Positions 16,971-25,892 of a stretch of 64,000 bases of DNA are shown here, one piece after another. Origin of the DNA: Marinomonas pollencensis (GTDB taxonomy: Bacteria; Pseudomonadota; Gammaproteobacteria; Pseudomonadales; Marinomonadaceae); the NCBI RefSeq assembly GCF_003387375.1, contig NZ_QUNG01000014.1, positions 16,761 to 80,760 on the forward strand, read 5' to 3'. The position numbers and the translations under genes are program-made. How positions within the stretch are numbered: position 1 is the first letter of the stretch; the number at the start of each line of letters is the position of its first letter. The notes beneath the pieces are model-generated. The model saw only the letters and a program-made list of their open reading frames with translations. It did no database searches and had not been told where the DNA came from.

Positions 16971-18284
16971 ATGGAATATTTAAAAAATGCTGTATCTAGT
17001 TCGACCGTGGCGGATGAAGATGAAAAAATTCAAGCCGCAGTAAAGGTTATGCTGCAACGAATTCAAGAAGAAGGTGAAGCGGCGGTTAGAGCGTATGCGC
17101 TGCAGTTTGACAACTGGCAAGGGGATTTTATTTTAACCGATGAAAAGCGCCAAGCCCTGATTGCCAGTGTGCCACAAAGCGTGAAAGACGATATAGATTT
17201 CGCGCACCGACAAATTAAGCGCTTTGCGCAAGCGCAACGAGATAGCTTGGTATCGTTTGAGATTGAAACTGAGCCAGGTGTGCGTTTAGGGCAGCGGGTT
17301 TTACCTGTCCAATGTGCAGGTTGTTATGTGCCTGGAGGGCGTTATGCTCACGCGGCTTCTGCTCTGATGAGTGTGGCGACCGCAAAAGCAGCGGGTGTGC
17401 CATTTGTGGTCGCTTGTTCACCACCACGTGGTGACAGTATTAATCCAGCGGTGGTTTATGCGATGGATGTTGCTGGTGCGGATATGATTTTAGAAATGGG
17501 TGGGGTGCATGCGATAGCCAGCATGGCCGGAGGCCTATTTACTGGTAAGCCCGCGGACATACTAGTTGGCCCTGGTAATGCTTATGTCGCAGAAGCGAAG
17601 CGTATGCTGTTTGGCTCGGTGGGCATTGATGTGTTTGCCGGTCCGACTGAGTCTGCGATCATCGCGGACAAAACTGCCGACCCTATGACGATTGCCGTCG
17701 ATCTTGTTTCCCAAGCCGAACACGGTACCAATTCTCCAGTTTGGTTGTTTACAGACAGTCGTGAAATAGCGGAAAAAGTCCTAGAGATTATGCCTCAGGT
17801 GATTGCGGATATGCCAAATGCAGATGTGTGTGAAGCTGCATGGCGGGACCATGGAGTAGTGATTTTAGCGGATGATCGTGATGAATTGGTGCGTATTAGC
17901 GATGACTATGCCTGTGAGCATTTGCAAATTTTGGCGCAGGATCTCGATTGGTGGAAAGACAACCTGAATAATTATGGCTCACTCTTCTTAGGTGAAGGTA
18001 GCACGGTTTCTCAGGGGGATAAGTGTTCAGGTACTAACCATATTTTGCCAACTAAAAAAGCCGCGCGTTACAGTGGTGGCCTAAACGTACAGAAATTTAT
18101 GAAAGTGCTGACCTATCAAGAGTTGGATGAAGAGGCCAATCTTGCGTTTAGCACGGCAGGATCACGTATTTCTCGAACCGAAGGCATGGAAGGGCACGCA
18201 CGTGCTTGTGATTGGCGATTGCGTAAGTTTTTCCCAGAAAAAGAGTGGGACTTCACGGTCTACGATCAAAAACGCTACGACTGA
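16971..18284 (+). CDS. HpsN/HisD-family amino-alcohol or sulfonate dehydrogenase
   Basis: A 437-residue member of the histidinol dehydrogenase family. All HisD catalytic features are present. The zinc ligands are Gln248 and His251 (SQAEHG), Asp350 (SQGDK) and His409 (EGHA), and the acid/base pair is Glu316-His317 (ACEHL). The sequence GCYVPGGRYAHAAS and the ending EGMEGHARACDWRLRKFFP resemble HpsN, the NAD+ sulfopropanediol 3-dehydrogenase, more than biosynthetic HisD. There is no his operon around it. HisD enzymes perform a two-step oxidation of an alcohol to a carboxylate. Start ATG 16971 follows GAGAGG; the frame open upstream has no such site. It is first of three tightly spaced genes (DegT aminotransferase, racemase). 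Confidence 0.75.
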   Translation: MEYLKNAVSSSTVADEDEKIQAAVKVMLQRIQEEGEAAVRAYALQFDNWQGDFILTDEKRQALIASVPQSVKDDIDFAHRQIKRFAQAQRDSLVSFEIETEPGVRLGQRVLPVQCAGCYVPGGRYAHAASALMSVATAKAAGVPFVVACSPPRGDSINPAVVYAMDVAGADMILEMGGVHAIASMAGGLFTGKPADILVGPGNAYVAEAKRMLFGSVGIDVFAGPTESAIIADKTADPMTIAVDLVSQAEHGTNSPVWLFTDSREIAEKVLEIMPQVIADMPNADVCEAAWRDHGVVILADDRDELVRISDDYACEHLQILAQDLDWWKDNLNNYGSLFLGEGSTVSQGDKCSGTNHILPTKKAARYSGGLNVQKFMKVLTYQELDEEANLAFSTAGSRISRTEGMEGHARACDWRLRKFFPEKEWDFTVYDQKRYD

Positions 18285-18294
18285 GGAGAGGCCT

Positions 18295-19488
18295 GTGAAA
18301 GTATTTAATAAAGCGTTTACTCAGCAAGAAGCAATTCCTGAAGAGGGTATTTTGGCTGCGATTGAGGTGATGCGATCAGGGCGTTTGCATCGCTATAACA
18401 CGCTTCCTGATGAAAAAAGTGAAACCGATTTATTAGAAATCGAATTCGCAGAGTATCAAGGGGTGCCTTATTGTTTGGCGTGTTCTTCTGGTGGTTATGC
18501 ATTGCATGTAGCAATGCGTGCTGCTGGCGTGCAAGCTGGGGATAAAGTGTTGTGCAATGCTTTTACATTAGCGCCAGTGCCTGGCTCGATTCATAACAGT
18601 GGCGCAGTGCCGGTATTGGTAGATGTTGCTGACGATTATTGCATCGATTTGGATGATCTTGAGGCGAAGGCTGCCAGCTCAGGTGCTCAGTATTTTATGC
18701 TTTCTCATATGCGTGGTCACTTAGCAGATATGGATCGTATTATGGCGATCTGTGATCAATATGGTTTATTTTTGATTGAAGACTGCGCCCATACCATGGG
18801 TGCCAGTTGGAAGGGTAAGAAAAGCGGTACATTTGGCGATGTGGCTTGTTTTAGTGCGCAGACATACAAGCATGTCAATTCTGGTGAGGGGGGCTTTCTA
18901 ACGACTCGTCATGGGGAGGTTATGGCCCGAGCCATTATGTATTCAGGTTCTTATATGTTGTATGAGCGGCACTTCGCGGCACCAGCGAAGGAAACCTTTC
19001 AACAAATTCGATTCGATACGCCGAACTACAGTGGTCGAATGGATAATTTGCGAGCCGCTATTTTGCGACCGCAAATTGCACGCTTAGACGCTCAATGCGA
19101 GCGTTGGAATCGTCGTTATTCTGTGATTGAGGCGGTATTGAGACAGAGTGCCACGATTGTTGTGCCTAAACGGCCTGAAGCGGAAACCTTCGTTGGTAGT
19201 TCTATTCAGTTTTCTTTGCCTAGCTTTAGCGCCTCTCAAATGCTTGATGTCGTCAAGCGTTGTGGTGAGCGCGGGGTGGTGCTTAAGTGGTTCGGCGATG
19301 CTGAGCCTAAAGATTACACCAGCCGTTATGATAGCTGGCGCTACATTGAAGACATGCCTAAGCTGCCAAACACTGAGCAGGTTCTGGCTACGTTATTAGA
19401 TATGCGAATCCCGTTGACCTTTAGTGAAGAGGATTGTGTATTAATTTCTGAGATTATTGTGGCAGTAGTAAGCGAGTGTGAGTCATGA
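18295..19488 (+). CDS. DegT/DnrJ/EryC1-family PLP aminotransferase
   Basis: A 397-residue fold-type I PLP enzyme. The segments LACSSGGYALHVAMRAAGV, VLCNAFTLAPVPGSIHNSGAVPV and FLIEDCAHTMGA are typical of the DegT family. The PLP-binding Lys is present (TYKHVNSGEGG, Lys192), so it should be catalytic. Family members usually aminate keto-sugars; here the neighbours suggest a small-molecule substrate. GTG 18295 has GAGGAGAGG directly upstream, overlapping the stop of the dehydrogenase gene region. Its TGA overlaps the racemase ATG. Which carbonyl it aminates is unknown. Confidence 0.85.
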   Translation: MKVFNKAFTQQEAIPEEGILAAIEVMRSGRLHRYNTLPDEKSETDLLEIEFAEYQGVPYCLACSSGGYALHVAMRAAGVQAGDKVLCNAFTLAPVPGSIHNSGAVPVLVDVADDYCIDLDDLEAKAASSGAQYFMLSHMRGHLADMDRIMAICDQYGLFLIEDCAHTMGASWKGKKSGTFGDVACFSAQTYKHVNSGEGGFLTTRHGEVMARAIMYSGSYMLYERHFAAPAKETFQQIRFDTPNYSGRMDNLRAAILRPQIARLDAQCERWNRRYSVIEAVLRQSATIVVPKRPEAETFVGSSIQFSLPSFSASQMLDVVKRCGERGVVLKWFGDAEPKDYTSRYDSWRYIEDMPKLPNTEQVLATLLDMRIPLTFSEEDCVLISEIIVAVVSECES

Positions 19489-20216
19489 CGGCAGTGAGTT
19501 CGAATAAAGAAAAAGTGGTGGGTGTCATTGGCGGTATGGGGCCAGAAGCCACGGTCAATTTGATGCAGCGCATTATTGACCTGACACCTGCGGATGATGA
19601 TGTGGATCACATTCATGTGCTGGTGGACAATAACCCGAAAATACCCTCGCGCATTAAAGCCTTAATCGAAGGCGGTGGAGAAGATCCCGCGCCTAGTATG
19701 ATTAGTATGGCGCAGGGCTTGGTAAAACAGGGCGCAGATTTTTTGGTGATTCCTTGTAATACGGCGCATCATTATTATCCTCAAGTTGCGGCTGCGGTTG
19801 ATGTGCCTGTGGTGAACTTGATAGAGCTCACCGTAAAGCATGCCAAAGCGATGAACCCTCAGCTTAGCAAGGTAGGCTTATTAGCTTCCTCCGCATTGCA
19901 AATCATTCATCTATATGAGCCTTGGTGTGCCGACTATGGTGCCCAAGTTCTTTACCCAGAGTCACAACGACAGCAGCAGGTGATGGCATTGATTCGTGCG
20001 GTAAAGGCGAAACGGCATACGGCAGAACAGCTGCAAAACTACCAAGCAGCCGCTGACGATCTGGCGGCGCAAGGGGCGGAGTGTCTGGTGTTGGCTTGTA
20101 CAGAGTTATCTGTGATCGGCGACCAGTTGAAGACCTCCTTACCTATTTATGATGCGTCTGAATTATTAGCGCGTGAGGTGGTTCGTCAAGCGTTAGGTAA
20201 TGACCTGACGGTGTAA
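19485..20216 (+). CDS. Aspartate/glutamate racemase-family protein
   Basis: A 243-residue cofactor-independent racemase. GVIGGMGPEAT marks the N-terminal lobe, and both catalytic cysteines are in place: Cys91 (IPCNTAHH) and Cys205 (LACTEL). The family inverts the alpha-carbon of aspartate, glutamate and close analogues; cysteate is a sulfonate analogue of aspartate. It overlaps the aminotransferase gene by 4 nt. With a CuyA-like lyase 4 kb away, inversion of D- to L-cysteate is a plausible role, but plain aspartate racemase is equally allowed by sequence. Confidence 0.85.
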   Translation: MTAVSSNKEKVVGVIGGMGPEATVNLMQRIIDLTPADDDVDHIHVLVDNNPKIPSRIKALIEGGGEDPAPSMISMAQGLVKQGADFLVIPCNTAHHYYPQVAAAVDVPVVNLIELTVKHAKAMNPQLSKVGLLASSALQIIHLYEPWCADYGAQVLYPESQRQQQVMALIRAVKAKRHTAEQLQNYQAAADDLAAQGAECLVLACTELSVIGDQLKTSLPIYDASELLAREVVRQALGNDLTV

Positions 20217-20419
20217 ATTTTTTCTTTCTTGGTGTTACGGTCAGTACTTAAGGAAGGTGTGAGAGAGTCTTCGTCAACAATAGAAGGCTGGCTCGTGCTT
20301 TCTTTATGTTCTGGCCGTTTTTTTTTGATTTTATTTTACCGATGGCGGACGCTTGTTGCGGGCATGCTGTACTCAGTGTCAGCTTGATCGAGCTTGATGT
20401 TAGTTGTAGGAGAGAGGAT

Positions 20420-20728
20420 ATGTACTCATTGGTCTTTTATGTGCCAGAAACCCATTTGGACGAGGTGAAAAATGCCGTGTTCTCGGCTGGGGCGGGTTCG
20501 ATCGGCGATTACGAGCAGTGTTGTTGGCAAGTGAAAGGCGAAGGGCAGTTTCGCCCAAATCTAAATGCAGCGCCTTTTATAGGGAATGCAGGTGAAATAG
20601 AAAAAGTCGCAGAATATCGAGTCGAGATGGTGCTTCATACAGCGCTTAAAACCAGCGTCAGGGATGCGTTATTGGCAGCGCATCCCTACGAAGAGGTGGC
20701 TTATCACTTTATTCAGACAGAGTGTTAA
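20420..20728 (+). CDS. NIF3/YqfO-like small protein
   Basis: A 102-residue single-domain protein: MYSLVFYVPETHLDEVKNAVFSAGAGSIGDYEQCCWQ (split in motif as FYVPETHLDEVK and GAGSIGDYEQC), then GQFRP and an ending AAHPYEEVAYHF. This is the CutA-like insert domain found inside YqfO/NIF3 proteins and as a stand-alone protein in gammaproteobacteria. Its exact role is unknown; the full-length relatives bind two metals. I start at ATG 20420 behind AGGAGAGAGG, not at the longer upstream frame. Its 3' end overlaps the convergent Nudix gene by 20 nt. Confidence 0.8.
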   Translation: MYSLVFYVPETHLDEVKNAVFSAGAGSIGDYEQCCWQVKGEGQFRPNLNAAPFIGNAGEIEKVAEYRVEMVLHTALKTSVRDALLAAHPYEEVAYHFIQTEC

Positions 20729-21254
20729 TAATGAGCGTGTCTTCATGAAAGCTATAGTGGCCGGTTTTGTGGTCTTCAATAAAGAGCTCGAGTGTTCTGG
20801 TAACACTCGAGAAGGCGAGTTCATCCCAGGGGATATCAGATAGCTCAAATAGCGCAACTTCAGAGCTTTCTGAGGTGGCGTGAAAATCATCCTTTAGTAA
20901 GTCAGCTAAATAAAACAAATGAATTTGATTGATGTGAGGAATGCTGATCATGCTGAAAGCTTGTCGGCAAATCGCCTGTGAGCCACTTTCTTCAAGGGTT
21001 TCTCTAAGGGCGCCTTCGCTGGTGGTCTCTTGGTTTTCCATAAACCCTGCTGGCAGTGTCCAATAACCCAGTCTTGGCTCTATGTTACGACGGCAGAGTA
21101 ATAGCTTGCCTTGGTACATAGGAATGGTGCCAGTAATCAGGCGCGGGTTATCATAATCGATATGCTCACAGTGGGGGCACACAGCGCGAACGCGATTGTC
21201 GTCCGCAGGAATGATCATGTTGACTGCGTGGCCGCATTGTGGGCAATATCTCAT
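20709..21254 (-). CDS. Nudix hydrolase with N-terminal zinc ribbon
   Basis: A 181-residue protein with a four-Cys zinc ribbon (YCPQCG at residues 3-8, VCPHCE at about 30-35). A complete Nudix box follows, with Gly at the start of GFMENQE and RETLEESGS at its end, matching G-x5-E-x7-REUxEExGU. The layout resembles the NudC/NADH pyrophosphatase-like and ADP-ribose pyrophosphatase-like families. The likely substrate is a nucleoside diphosphate derivative. It overlaps the convergent NIF3-like gene at its 3' end and is preceded by the CorC-like gene on the same strand (10-nt gap). Confidence 0.88.
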   Translation of the reverse strand: MRYCPQCGHAVNMIIPADDNRVRAVCPHCEHIDYDNPRLITGTIPMYQGKLLLCRRNIEPRLGYWTLPAGFMENQETTSEGALRETLEESGSQAICRQAFSMISIPHINQIHLFYLADLLKDDFHATSESSEVALFELSDIPWDELAFSSVTRTLELFIEDHKTGHYSFHEDTLIINTLSE

Positions 21255-21264
21255 GATGATGTCC

Positions 21265-22521
21265 TTAGTGTTTTAACTTCAATTTTGCGTATTTCACAAC
21301 CTTGTCTTCGATCTCTTGAATCTCGATAAGATAGTGGTCCACTTGCAAACTAATGGGGTGCTCTGGAATAAATTCTAGCGTTTCAATAATTAACCCGTTG
21401 AGGGTCTTCGGCCCATCGGTTGGAAGGTGCCATTCAAGGGTTTTATTGATGTCGCGGATGTGAGCGGAACCATCAACTTTAAAGGAACCATCGTCCAGGG
21501 GCTGTATTTCGTCTTCTTCTTCCTGGGTGGGTGGGGTGAATTCACCAACGATTTCTTCTAACACATCTTCTAGTGCCGCAATGCCTTGCACATCACCGTA
21601 TTCGTCTACCACTATGCCCATTTGCTGGTGGTCTTTTTGGAAGTTTAACAACACTGTGTTTAGAGAGGTGCTTTCAGGGATAAAGTAAGGCTCTACAGTG
21701 GCTTTTAACAGAGCGGCTTTAGATGGTGCTTGCTCGCGCAAGAAAACCGCTGCATGGCGTGCGTGTAAGATGCCAATGACTTTGTTTATTTCGCCATTGT
21801 AGACTGGCATGCGGGTATGACGGCTTTGACAAATTTGTTCAATAATTTCTTCAATAGAGTCTTCAATATCAATGCCGACTACCTCGTTACGAGGGATCAT
21901 GATGTCTTCTACTGAGACTTTCTCTAAATCTAAAATAGAAATCAGCATTTCTTGGTGAGCGGCTGGAATTAAGCCGCTGGCCTCATTGACCACGGTTCTA
22001 AGCTCTTCAGAGTCCAGTGTGTCGTGATTTCGCTGTGCTGCGTTGACACCAACTAGGCGTAACAGACCATTGGACAACATATTGATAAAAAATACCGCGG
22101 GGTAAAAGATTTTCAGCAGCACCGCAAGGATCCAAGCCGCAGGAAAGGCGATCTTTTCAGGGTGGATCGCGGCCAGTGTCTTTGGCGTTACTTCAGCAAA
22201 GATCAGCACTATTACAGTAAGCGCAGCCGTGGCAATAGCGACCCCAGCATCACCCCAAATGCGAACCGCGATGATAGTGGCAATAGCGGATGCCAAAATA
22301 TTGACGAAGTTATTTCCGATTAGGATTAAACCAATTAAGCGATCAGGTCTTTCTAATAACGTGCTGACTTTAATGGCGGAGCGGTTTTTGCTCTTAACCA
22401 AATGTTTAAGTCGATATTTGTTCAGCGATAACATGCCAGTTTCAGAACTGGAAAAGAACGCAGAAAGAAAGATAAGAGAAATTAGTATTCCAGTAAGAAT
22501 ACCTAAGGGAACATCGTTCAA
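21265..22521 (-). CDS. CNNM/CBS-domain transporter or efflux protein (HlyC/CorC family, YfjD-like)
   Basis: A 418-residue protein. A four-helix CNNM (DUF21) membrane domain comes first (SSSETGMLSLNKYRLKHL; LIGNNFVNILASA; FAEVTPKTLAA), then two CBS domains (IMIPRNEVVGID; MGIVVDEYGDVQGIAALEDVLEEIVGE). A C-terminal CorC_HlyC domain ends it (DGSFKVDGSAHIRDIN). Such proteins are linked to Mg2+/Co2+ export. The position next to a CcsA-like gene and ffh matches the yfjD-ypjD-ffh order of E. coli, so this is conserved synteny and not accessory DNA. Confidence 0.9.
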   Translation of the reverse strand: MNDVPLGILTGILISLIFLSAFFSSSETGMLSLNKYRLKHLVKSKNRSAIKVSTLLERPDRLIGLILIGNNFVNILASAIATIIAVRIWGDAGVAIATAALTVIVLIFAEVTPKTLAAIHPEKIAFPAAWILAVLLKIFYPAVFFINMLSNGLLRLVGVNAAQRNHDTLDSEELRTVVNEASGLIPAAHQEMLISILDLEKVSVEDIMIPRNEVVGIDIEDSIEEIIEQICQSRHTRMPVYNGEINKVIGILHARHAAVFLREQAPSKAALLKATVEPYFIPESTSLNTVLLNFQKDHQQMGIVVDEYGDVQGIAALEDVLEEIVGEFTPPTQEEEDEIQPLDDGSFKVDGSAHIRDINKTLEWHLPTDGPKTLNGLIIETLEFIPEHPISLQVDHYLIEIQEIEDKVVKYAKLKLKH

Positions 22522-22603
22522 AAAGGGATTGCCTCAATTGTTAAGATAAACGGATTATTAGTGCTTAAAAAGTCGCTGTCAAACGACTTTCGTACATCAT
22601 GGG

Positions 22604-23371
22604 CTAATGAAGTAAAATTTGTAACACAATCTTGCTACCAAAATACGCCAGCATCAATAAAAAGAAGCCGCTAAGTGTTAATTTAACAGCTAATTGGCCA
22701 CGCCAACCTGCAAAGTGCCGTCCGAGTAATAAGCCCGCAAACACGATCCAAGAGGCAATGGTAAAGAATGTTTTATGCACCAAGTGTTGTGCAAACATAT
22801 CTTCAATAAAGTAAAAGCCCGTTGCAATGGTTACTGTCAGCAAGATGAAGGCCGCCCAAATAAACTCGAACATCAGGCTTTCTAATACTTGTAATGGCGG
22901 CACTCTTAGTAGTTGTCGTAGGCGATGGTGCTTGAGCTGATACTCTTGAATTGCGAGCAAAATACCAACCCCACAAGCGGCAGTAAACAAGCTGTAAGCC
23001 ACGGAAGCAATTAGGATGTGTGCGCTGGTTCCCCAGGACTCGCTGTGCAACTGTTTTAGTTGCCAAGGCTCAATGGCATTAAGTGCAATAATAATCGCGG
23101 TGAGTGGGAATGCGATGGCCAGCAGCAGTGAAATGTCTTTGTCTCGGTTACTCAGCCAGAGGAATGCGTTGCCAATGGCTGCAATTAATAGCCCAATGGT
23201 TAAAAAGTTAAAGCCATCTTGGTGGAATAGAGATTGGCTTAAAGAAAAGGTGTGTATGACTATCGCTACCGCCCCAAACAGTTGAGTGGTGCGGGCTTGA
23301 GGGCGAAAATAATAAGCCAAACTAGCAATCAAGCAGGCAGTACAAGCAAGCCAAAGCGATAATTGAGTCAT
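22604..23371 (-). CDS. ypjD: CcsA-like cytochrome c assembly family membrane protein (YpjD)
   Basis: A 255-residue, roughly eight-helix membrane protein. The helices alternate with short loops, and SESWGTSAHILIASVAYSLFTAACG contains the conserved His region of the CcsA/CcmC-like haem-handling fold. E. coli YpjD has the same position beside ffh, transcribed away from it. Its function is unsettled despite the family name. The next gene downstream on this strand is the CorC-like gene 82 nt away. Confidence 0.85.
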   Translation of the reverse strand: MTQLSLWLACTACLIASLAYYFRPQARTTQLFGAVAIVIHTFSLSQSLFHQDGFNFLTIGLLIAAIGNAFLWLSNRDKDISLLLAIAFPLTAIIIALNAIEPWQLKQLHSESWGTSAHILIASVAYSLFTAACGVGILLAIQEYQLKHHRLRQLLRVPPLQVLESLMFEFIWAAFILLTVTIATGFYFIEDMFAQHLVHKTFFTIASWIVFAGLLLGRHFAGWRGQLAVKLTLSGFFLLMLAYFGSKIVLQILLH

Positions 23372-23501
23372 GAAACTAAAGGATCCATAGAGTAAAGGTA
23401 TAGGGTGATAATCATTTATCCGTTATAATAGGGGGAATTTCACCTTGGATAAACCGTGAAACTCGGTTTTTTCCATATAGGACAAAAAATTTGAGGGCAA
23501 T

Positions 23502-24884
23502 ATGTTCGACAATTTATCGAATCGCTTAACCTCCTCGCTTGATCGTATTCGAGGTCGCGCTAAATTAACAGAAGACAATATCAAAGATGTGCTTCGCGAT
23601 GTGCGAATGGCACTGCTAGAAGCCGATGTTGCGCTGCCTGTTGTTAAGGATTTCATCGCTGCGGTTAAAGAACGCGCGGTGGGAACCGAAGTTACCAAAA
23701 GCTTAAGTCCTGGCCAAGTTTTCTTAAAAATCGTTAAGCAAGAACTTGAAAAAGTCATGGGTGAGGCGAACGATGGCTTAAACCTCCGTGTTGCGCGTCC
23801 TGCGGTTATTTTGTTGGCTGGTCTACAAGGTGCAGGTAAAACCACATCGGCTGCCAAATTAGCCAAATACTTGACTGAGCGGGAGAAAAAATCTGTCTCA
23901 GTAGTGAGTGCGGATGTTTATCGTCCAGCGGCGATTAAACAGTTGGAAACCTTGGCTGGTGAAGTTGGTGTCGACTTTATCCCAAGTGACATCTCTCAAC
24001 AGCCGATTGATATTGCGAACAATGCGATCGATTATGCGCGTAAAGCCCATAAAGACGTACTGATTGTTGATACCGCGGGTCGTTTAGCAATAGACGACGC
24101 TATGATGGCGGAAATCAAAGCACTGCATGCTGCGATTAATCCGATCGAAACCTTGTTCGTTGTGGATGCAATGACAGGTCAAGATGCGGCGAATACAGCA
24201 AAGGCGTTTGGTGATGTGCTGCCGTTAACTGGCGTGGTGTTGACCAAAACAGACGGTGACGCCCGTGGCGGTGCCGCCTTATCAGTACGTCATATTACTG
24301 GTAAGCCGATTAAATTCTTAGGTGTGGGTGAAAAAACCGATGCGTTGGAGCCTTTCCATCCAGACCGTTTAGCTTCTCGTATTCTAGGAATGGGCGACAT
24401 GCTTTCCTTGATTGAGGAAGCTGAGCAAAAGATCGATAAAGAAAAAGCCGAAAAGCTGGCGGGGAAACTCAAAAAGGGCAAAGGCTTCGATCTAGAAGAT
24501 TTCAAAGAACAACTGCAGCAAATGAAAAACATGGGCGGTATGAGTTCCATGTTGGATAAGCTTCCAGGAATGGGGCAGTTGGGCAATATTCAGGATAAAG
24601 TAAACGATAAGATGTTTGTCCAAATGGAGTCTTTGATTAACTCAATGACACCAGCGGAACGTCGCAATCCTGATGTAATCAATGGTTCACGAAAAAAACG
24701 TATCAGCGCCGGCGCCGGTTTGCAGATACAAGATCTTAATCGTCTTTTGAAGCAGCATAAGCAAATGCAGAAGATGATGAAAAAGATGACCGCAAAAGGC
24801 GGAATGAAAAAAATGATGCGCGGTTTAGGTGGAATGATGCCAGGTGGTGGTATGCCAGGTGGCGGTGGATTCCCTAAGCTATAG
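23502..24884 (+). CDS. ffh: Signal recognition particle GTPase Ffh
   Basis: A 460-residue SRP54 homologue. It has an N domain, a G domain with GLQGAGKTTSAAKLA, DVYRPAA, DTAGRL and TKTDGDARGG, then a Met-rich M domain (MKNMGGMSSMLDKLPGMG, MQKMMKKMTAKGGMKKMMRG) that binds 4.5S RNA and signal sequences. It delivers nascent inner-membrane proteins to FtsY/SecYEG. A TATAAT at 23424-23429 in the divergent gap is a possible -10 element. The 4.5S RNA gene is not in this window. Confidence 0.97.
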   Translation: MFDNLSNRLTSSLDRIRGRAKLTEDNIKDVLRDVRMALLEADVALPVVKDFIAAVKERAVGTEVTKSLSPGQVFLKIVKQELEKVMGEANDGLNLRVARPAVILLAGLQGAGKTTSAAKLAKYLTEREKKSVSVVSADVYRPAAIKQLETLAGEVGVDFIPSDISQQPIDIANNAIDYARKAHKDVLIVDTAGRLAIDDAMMAEIKALHAAINPIETLFVVDAMTGQDAANTAKAFGDVLPLTGVVLTKTDGDARGGAALSVRHITGKPIKFLGVGEKTDALEPFHPDRLASRILGMGDMLSLIEEAEQKIDKEKAEKLAGKLKKGKGFDLEDFKEQLQQMKNMGGMSSMLDKLPGMGQLGNIQDKVNDKMFVQMESLINSMTPAERRNPDVINGSRKKRISAGAGLQIQDLNRLLKQHKQMQKMMKKMTAKGGMKKMMRGLGGMMPGGGMPGGGGFPKL

Positions 24885-24905
24885 CCGTATCTTGTTGTTT
24901 TTATT

Positions 24906-24960
24906 AACGGCAGTTAAAAAACTGTCGTTTTTAATGTCTGGGCGAGCAATTCGCCCTTTT
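24906..24960 (+). terminator. Two tandem intrinsic terminators between ffh and rpsP
   Basis: The first is AACGGCAGTT/AACTGTCGTT with a T-run, 24906-24932. The second is GGGCGA/TCGCCC with TTTT, 24940-24960. They separate ffh from the ribosomal-protein operon. Confidence 0.8.
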
Positions 24961-25061
24961 GTTTTTCTAGTTAATCGACTAGAATATGCCGCCCTCTTGT
25001 AGTATGAGTCAAAAATCGACTCGGCAAGAGGCGTTTCGTTAAGCAATAAGGAACCAATAAT

Positions 25062-25310
25062 ATGGTAACTATTCGTCTTTCTCGTGGTGGCTCTAAGAAG
25101 CGCCCATTCTATCACTTGAACGTGGCTGATAGCCGTCGTGCACGTGATGGTCGTTACATCGAGCGTTTGGGTTTCTTTAACCCTGTAGCTCGTGGTCAAG
25201 AAGAACGTCTACGCATCGATCTAGATCGCGTAAACCACTGGGTTAGCCAAGGCGCTCAACTTTCTGACCGTGCTGCGCAGCTTGTAAAAGATGCTAGCAA
25301 AAACGCTTAA
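25062..25310 (+). CDS. rpsP: 30S ribosomal protein S16
   Basis: An 82-residue protein beginning [19 protein letters not shown] with [10 protein letters not shown], diagnostic of S16 (bS16). It helps early assembly of the 30S body. It is first in the rpsP-rimM-trmD-rplS operon, whose gene order is conserved across gammaproteobacteria. Confidence 0.97.
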   Translation: MVTIRLSRGGSKKRPFYHLNVADSRRARDGRYIERLGFFNPVARGQEERLRIDLDRVNHWVSQGAQLSDRAAQLVKDASKNA

Positions 25311-25325
25311 TACTGAGGTAATGCT

Positions 25326-25871
25326 ATGTCTGAATTAAAACAAGCGGCCGCTCCTGAGCAAGCCCTTGTGGTTGGACGCATTACATCGGTTTACGGTGTT
25401 AAAGGGTGGGTGAAGTTATATTCACACACCGACCCAATGCAAGGGATCTTTGATTACAAGCATTGGTGGTTGAAAACCCCTAGTGGGTGGAAAACCGTTG
25501 AATTAAGCCAAGGACGATTGCAAGGTCGTGGTTTGGTTGCATCAGTGAAAGGCTATAACGACAGAGATCTTGTAAAAGAAATTTGCGGTATGGATATCTA
25601 CATTGATGCTAAAGAGCTACCAGCGTTAGAGGAAGGTGATTATTACTGGAGTCAGCTGGAAGGTCTTAGGGTTACAACCAAAGAGGGTGTCCTCTTGGGG
25701 AAGGTTTCTCAACTTATGGAAACCGGTGCGAATGATGTCATTGTTGTCCGTGCATGTGAAGGCAGTTTTGATCGCGAAGAACGCTTGATCCCCTATGCGC
25801 CAGGGTCTTTTGTTTTGGATATTAATCTAGAGCAACAGCAAATGGTCGTTGATTGGGATCCAGAATTTTAA
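25326..25871 (+). CDS. rimM: 16S rRNA processing protein RimM
   Basis: A 181-residue protein with VVGRITSVYGVKGWVKLYSHTD at the N-terminal barrel and a PRC-like domain (GDYYWSQLEGLRV, TGANDVIVVRA, IPYAPGSFVLDIN). It helps mature 16S rRNA around S19 in the 30S head. It sits 15 nt after rpsP. Confidence 0.95.
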   Translation: MSELKQAAAPEQALVVGRITSVYGVKGWVKLYSHTDPMQGIFDYKHWWLKTPSGWKTVELSQGRLQGRGLVASVKGYNDRDLVKEICGMDIYIDAKELPALEEGDYYWSQLEGLRVTTKEGVLLGKVSQLMETGANDVIVVRACEGSFDREERLIPYAPGSFVLDINLEQQQMVVDWDPEF

Positions 25872-25892
25872 GCGCAAAGCTGGAGTCATAAT

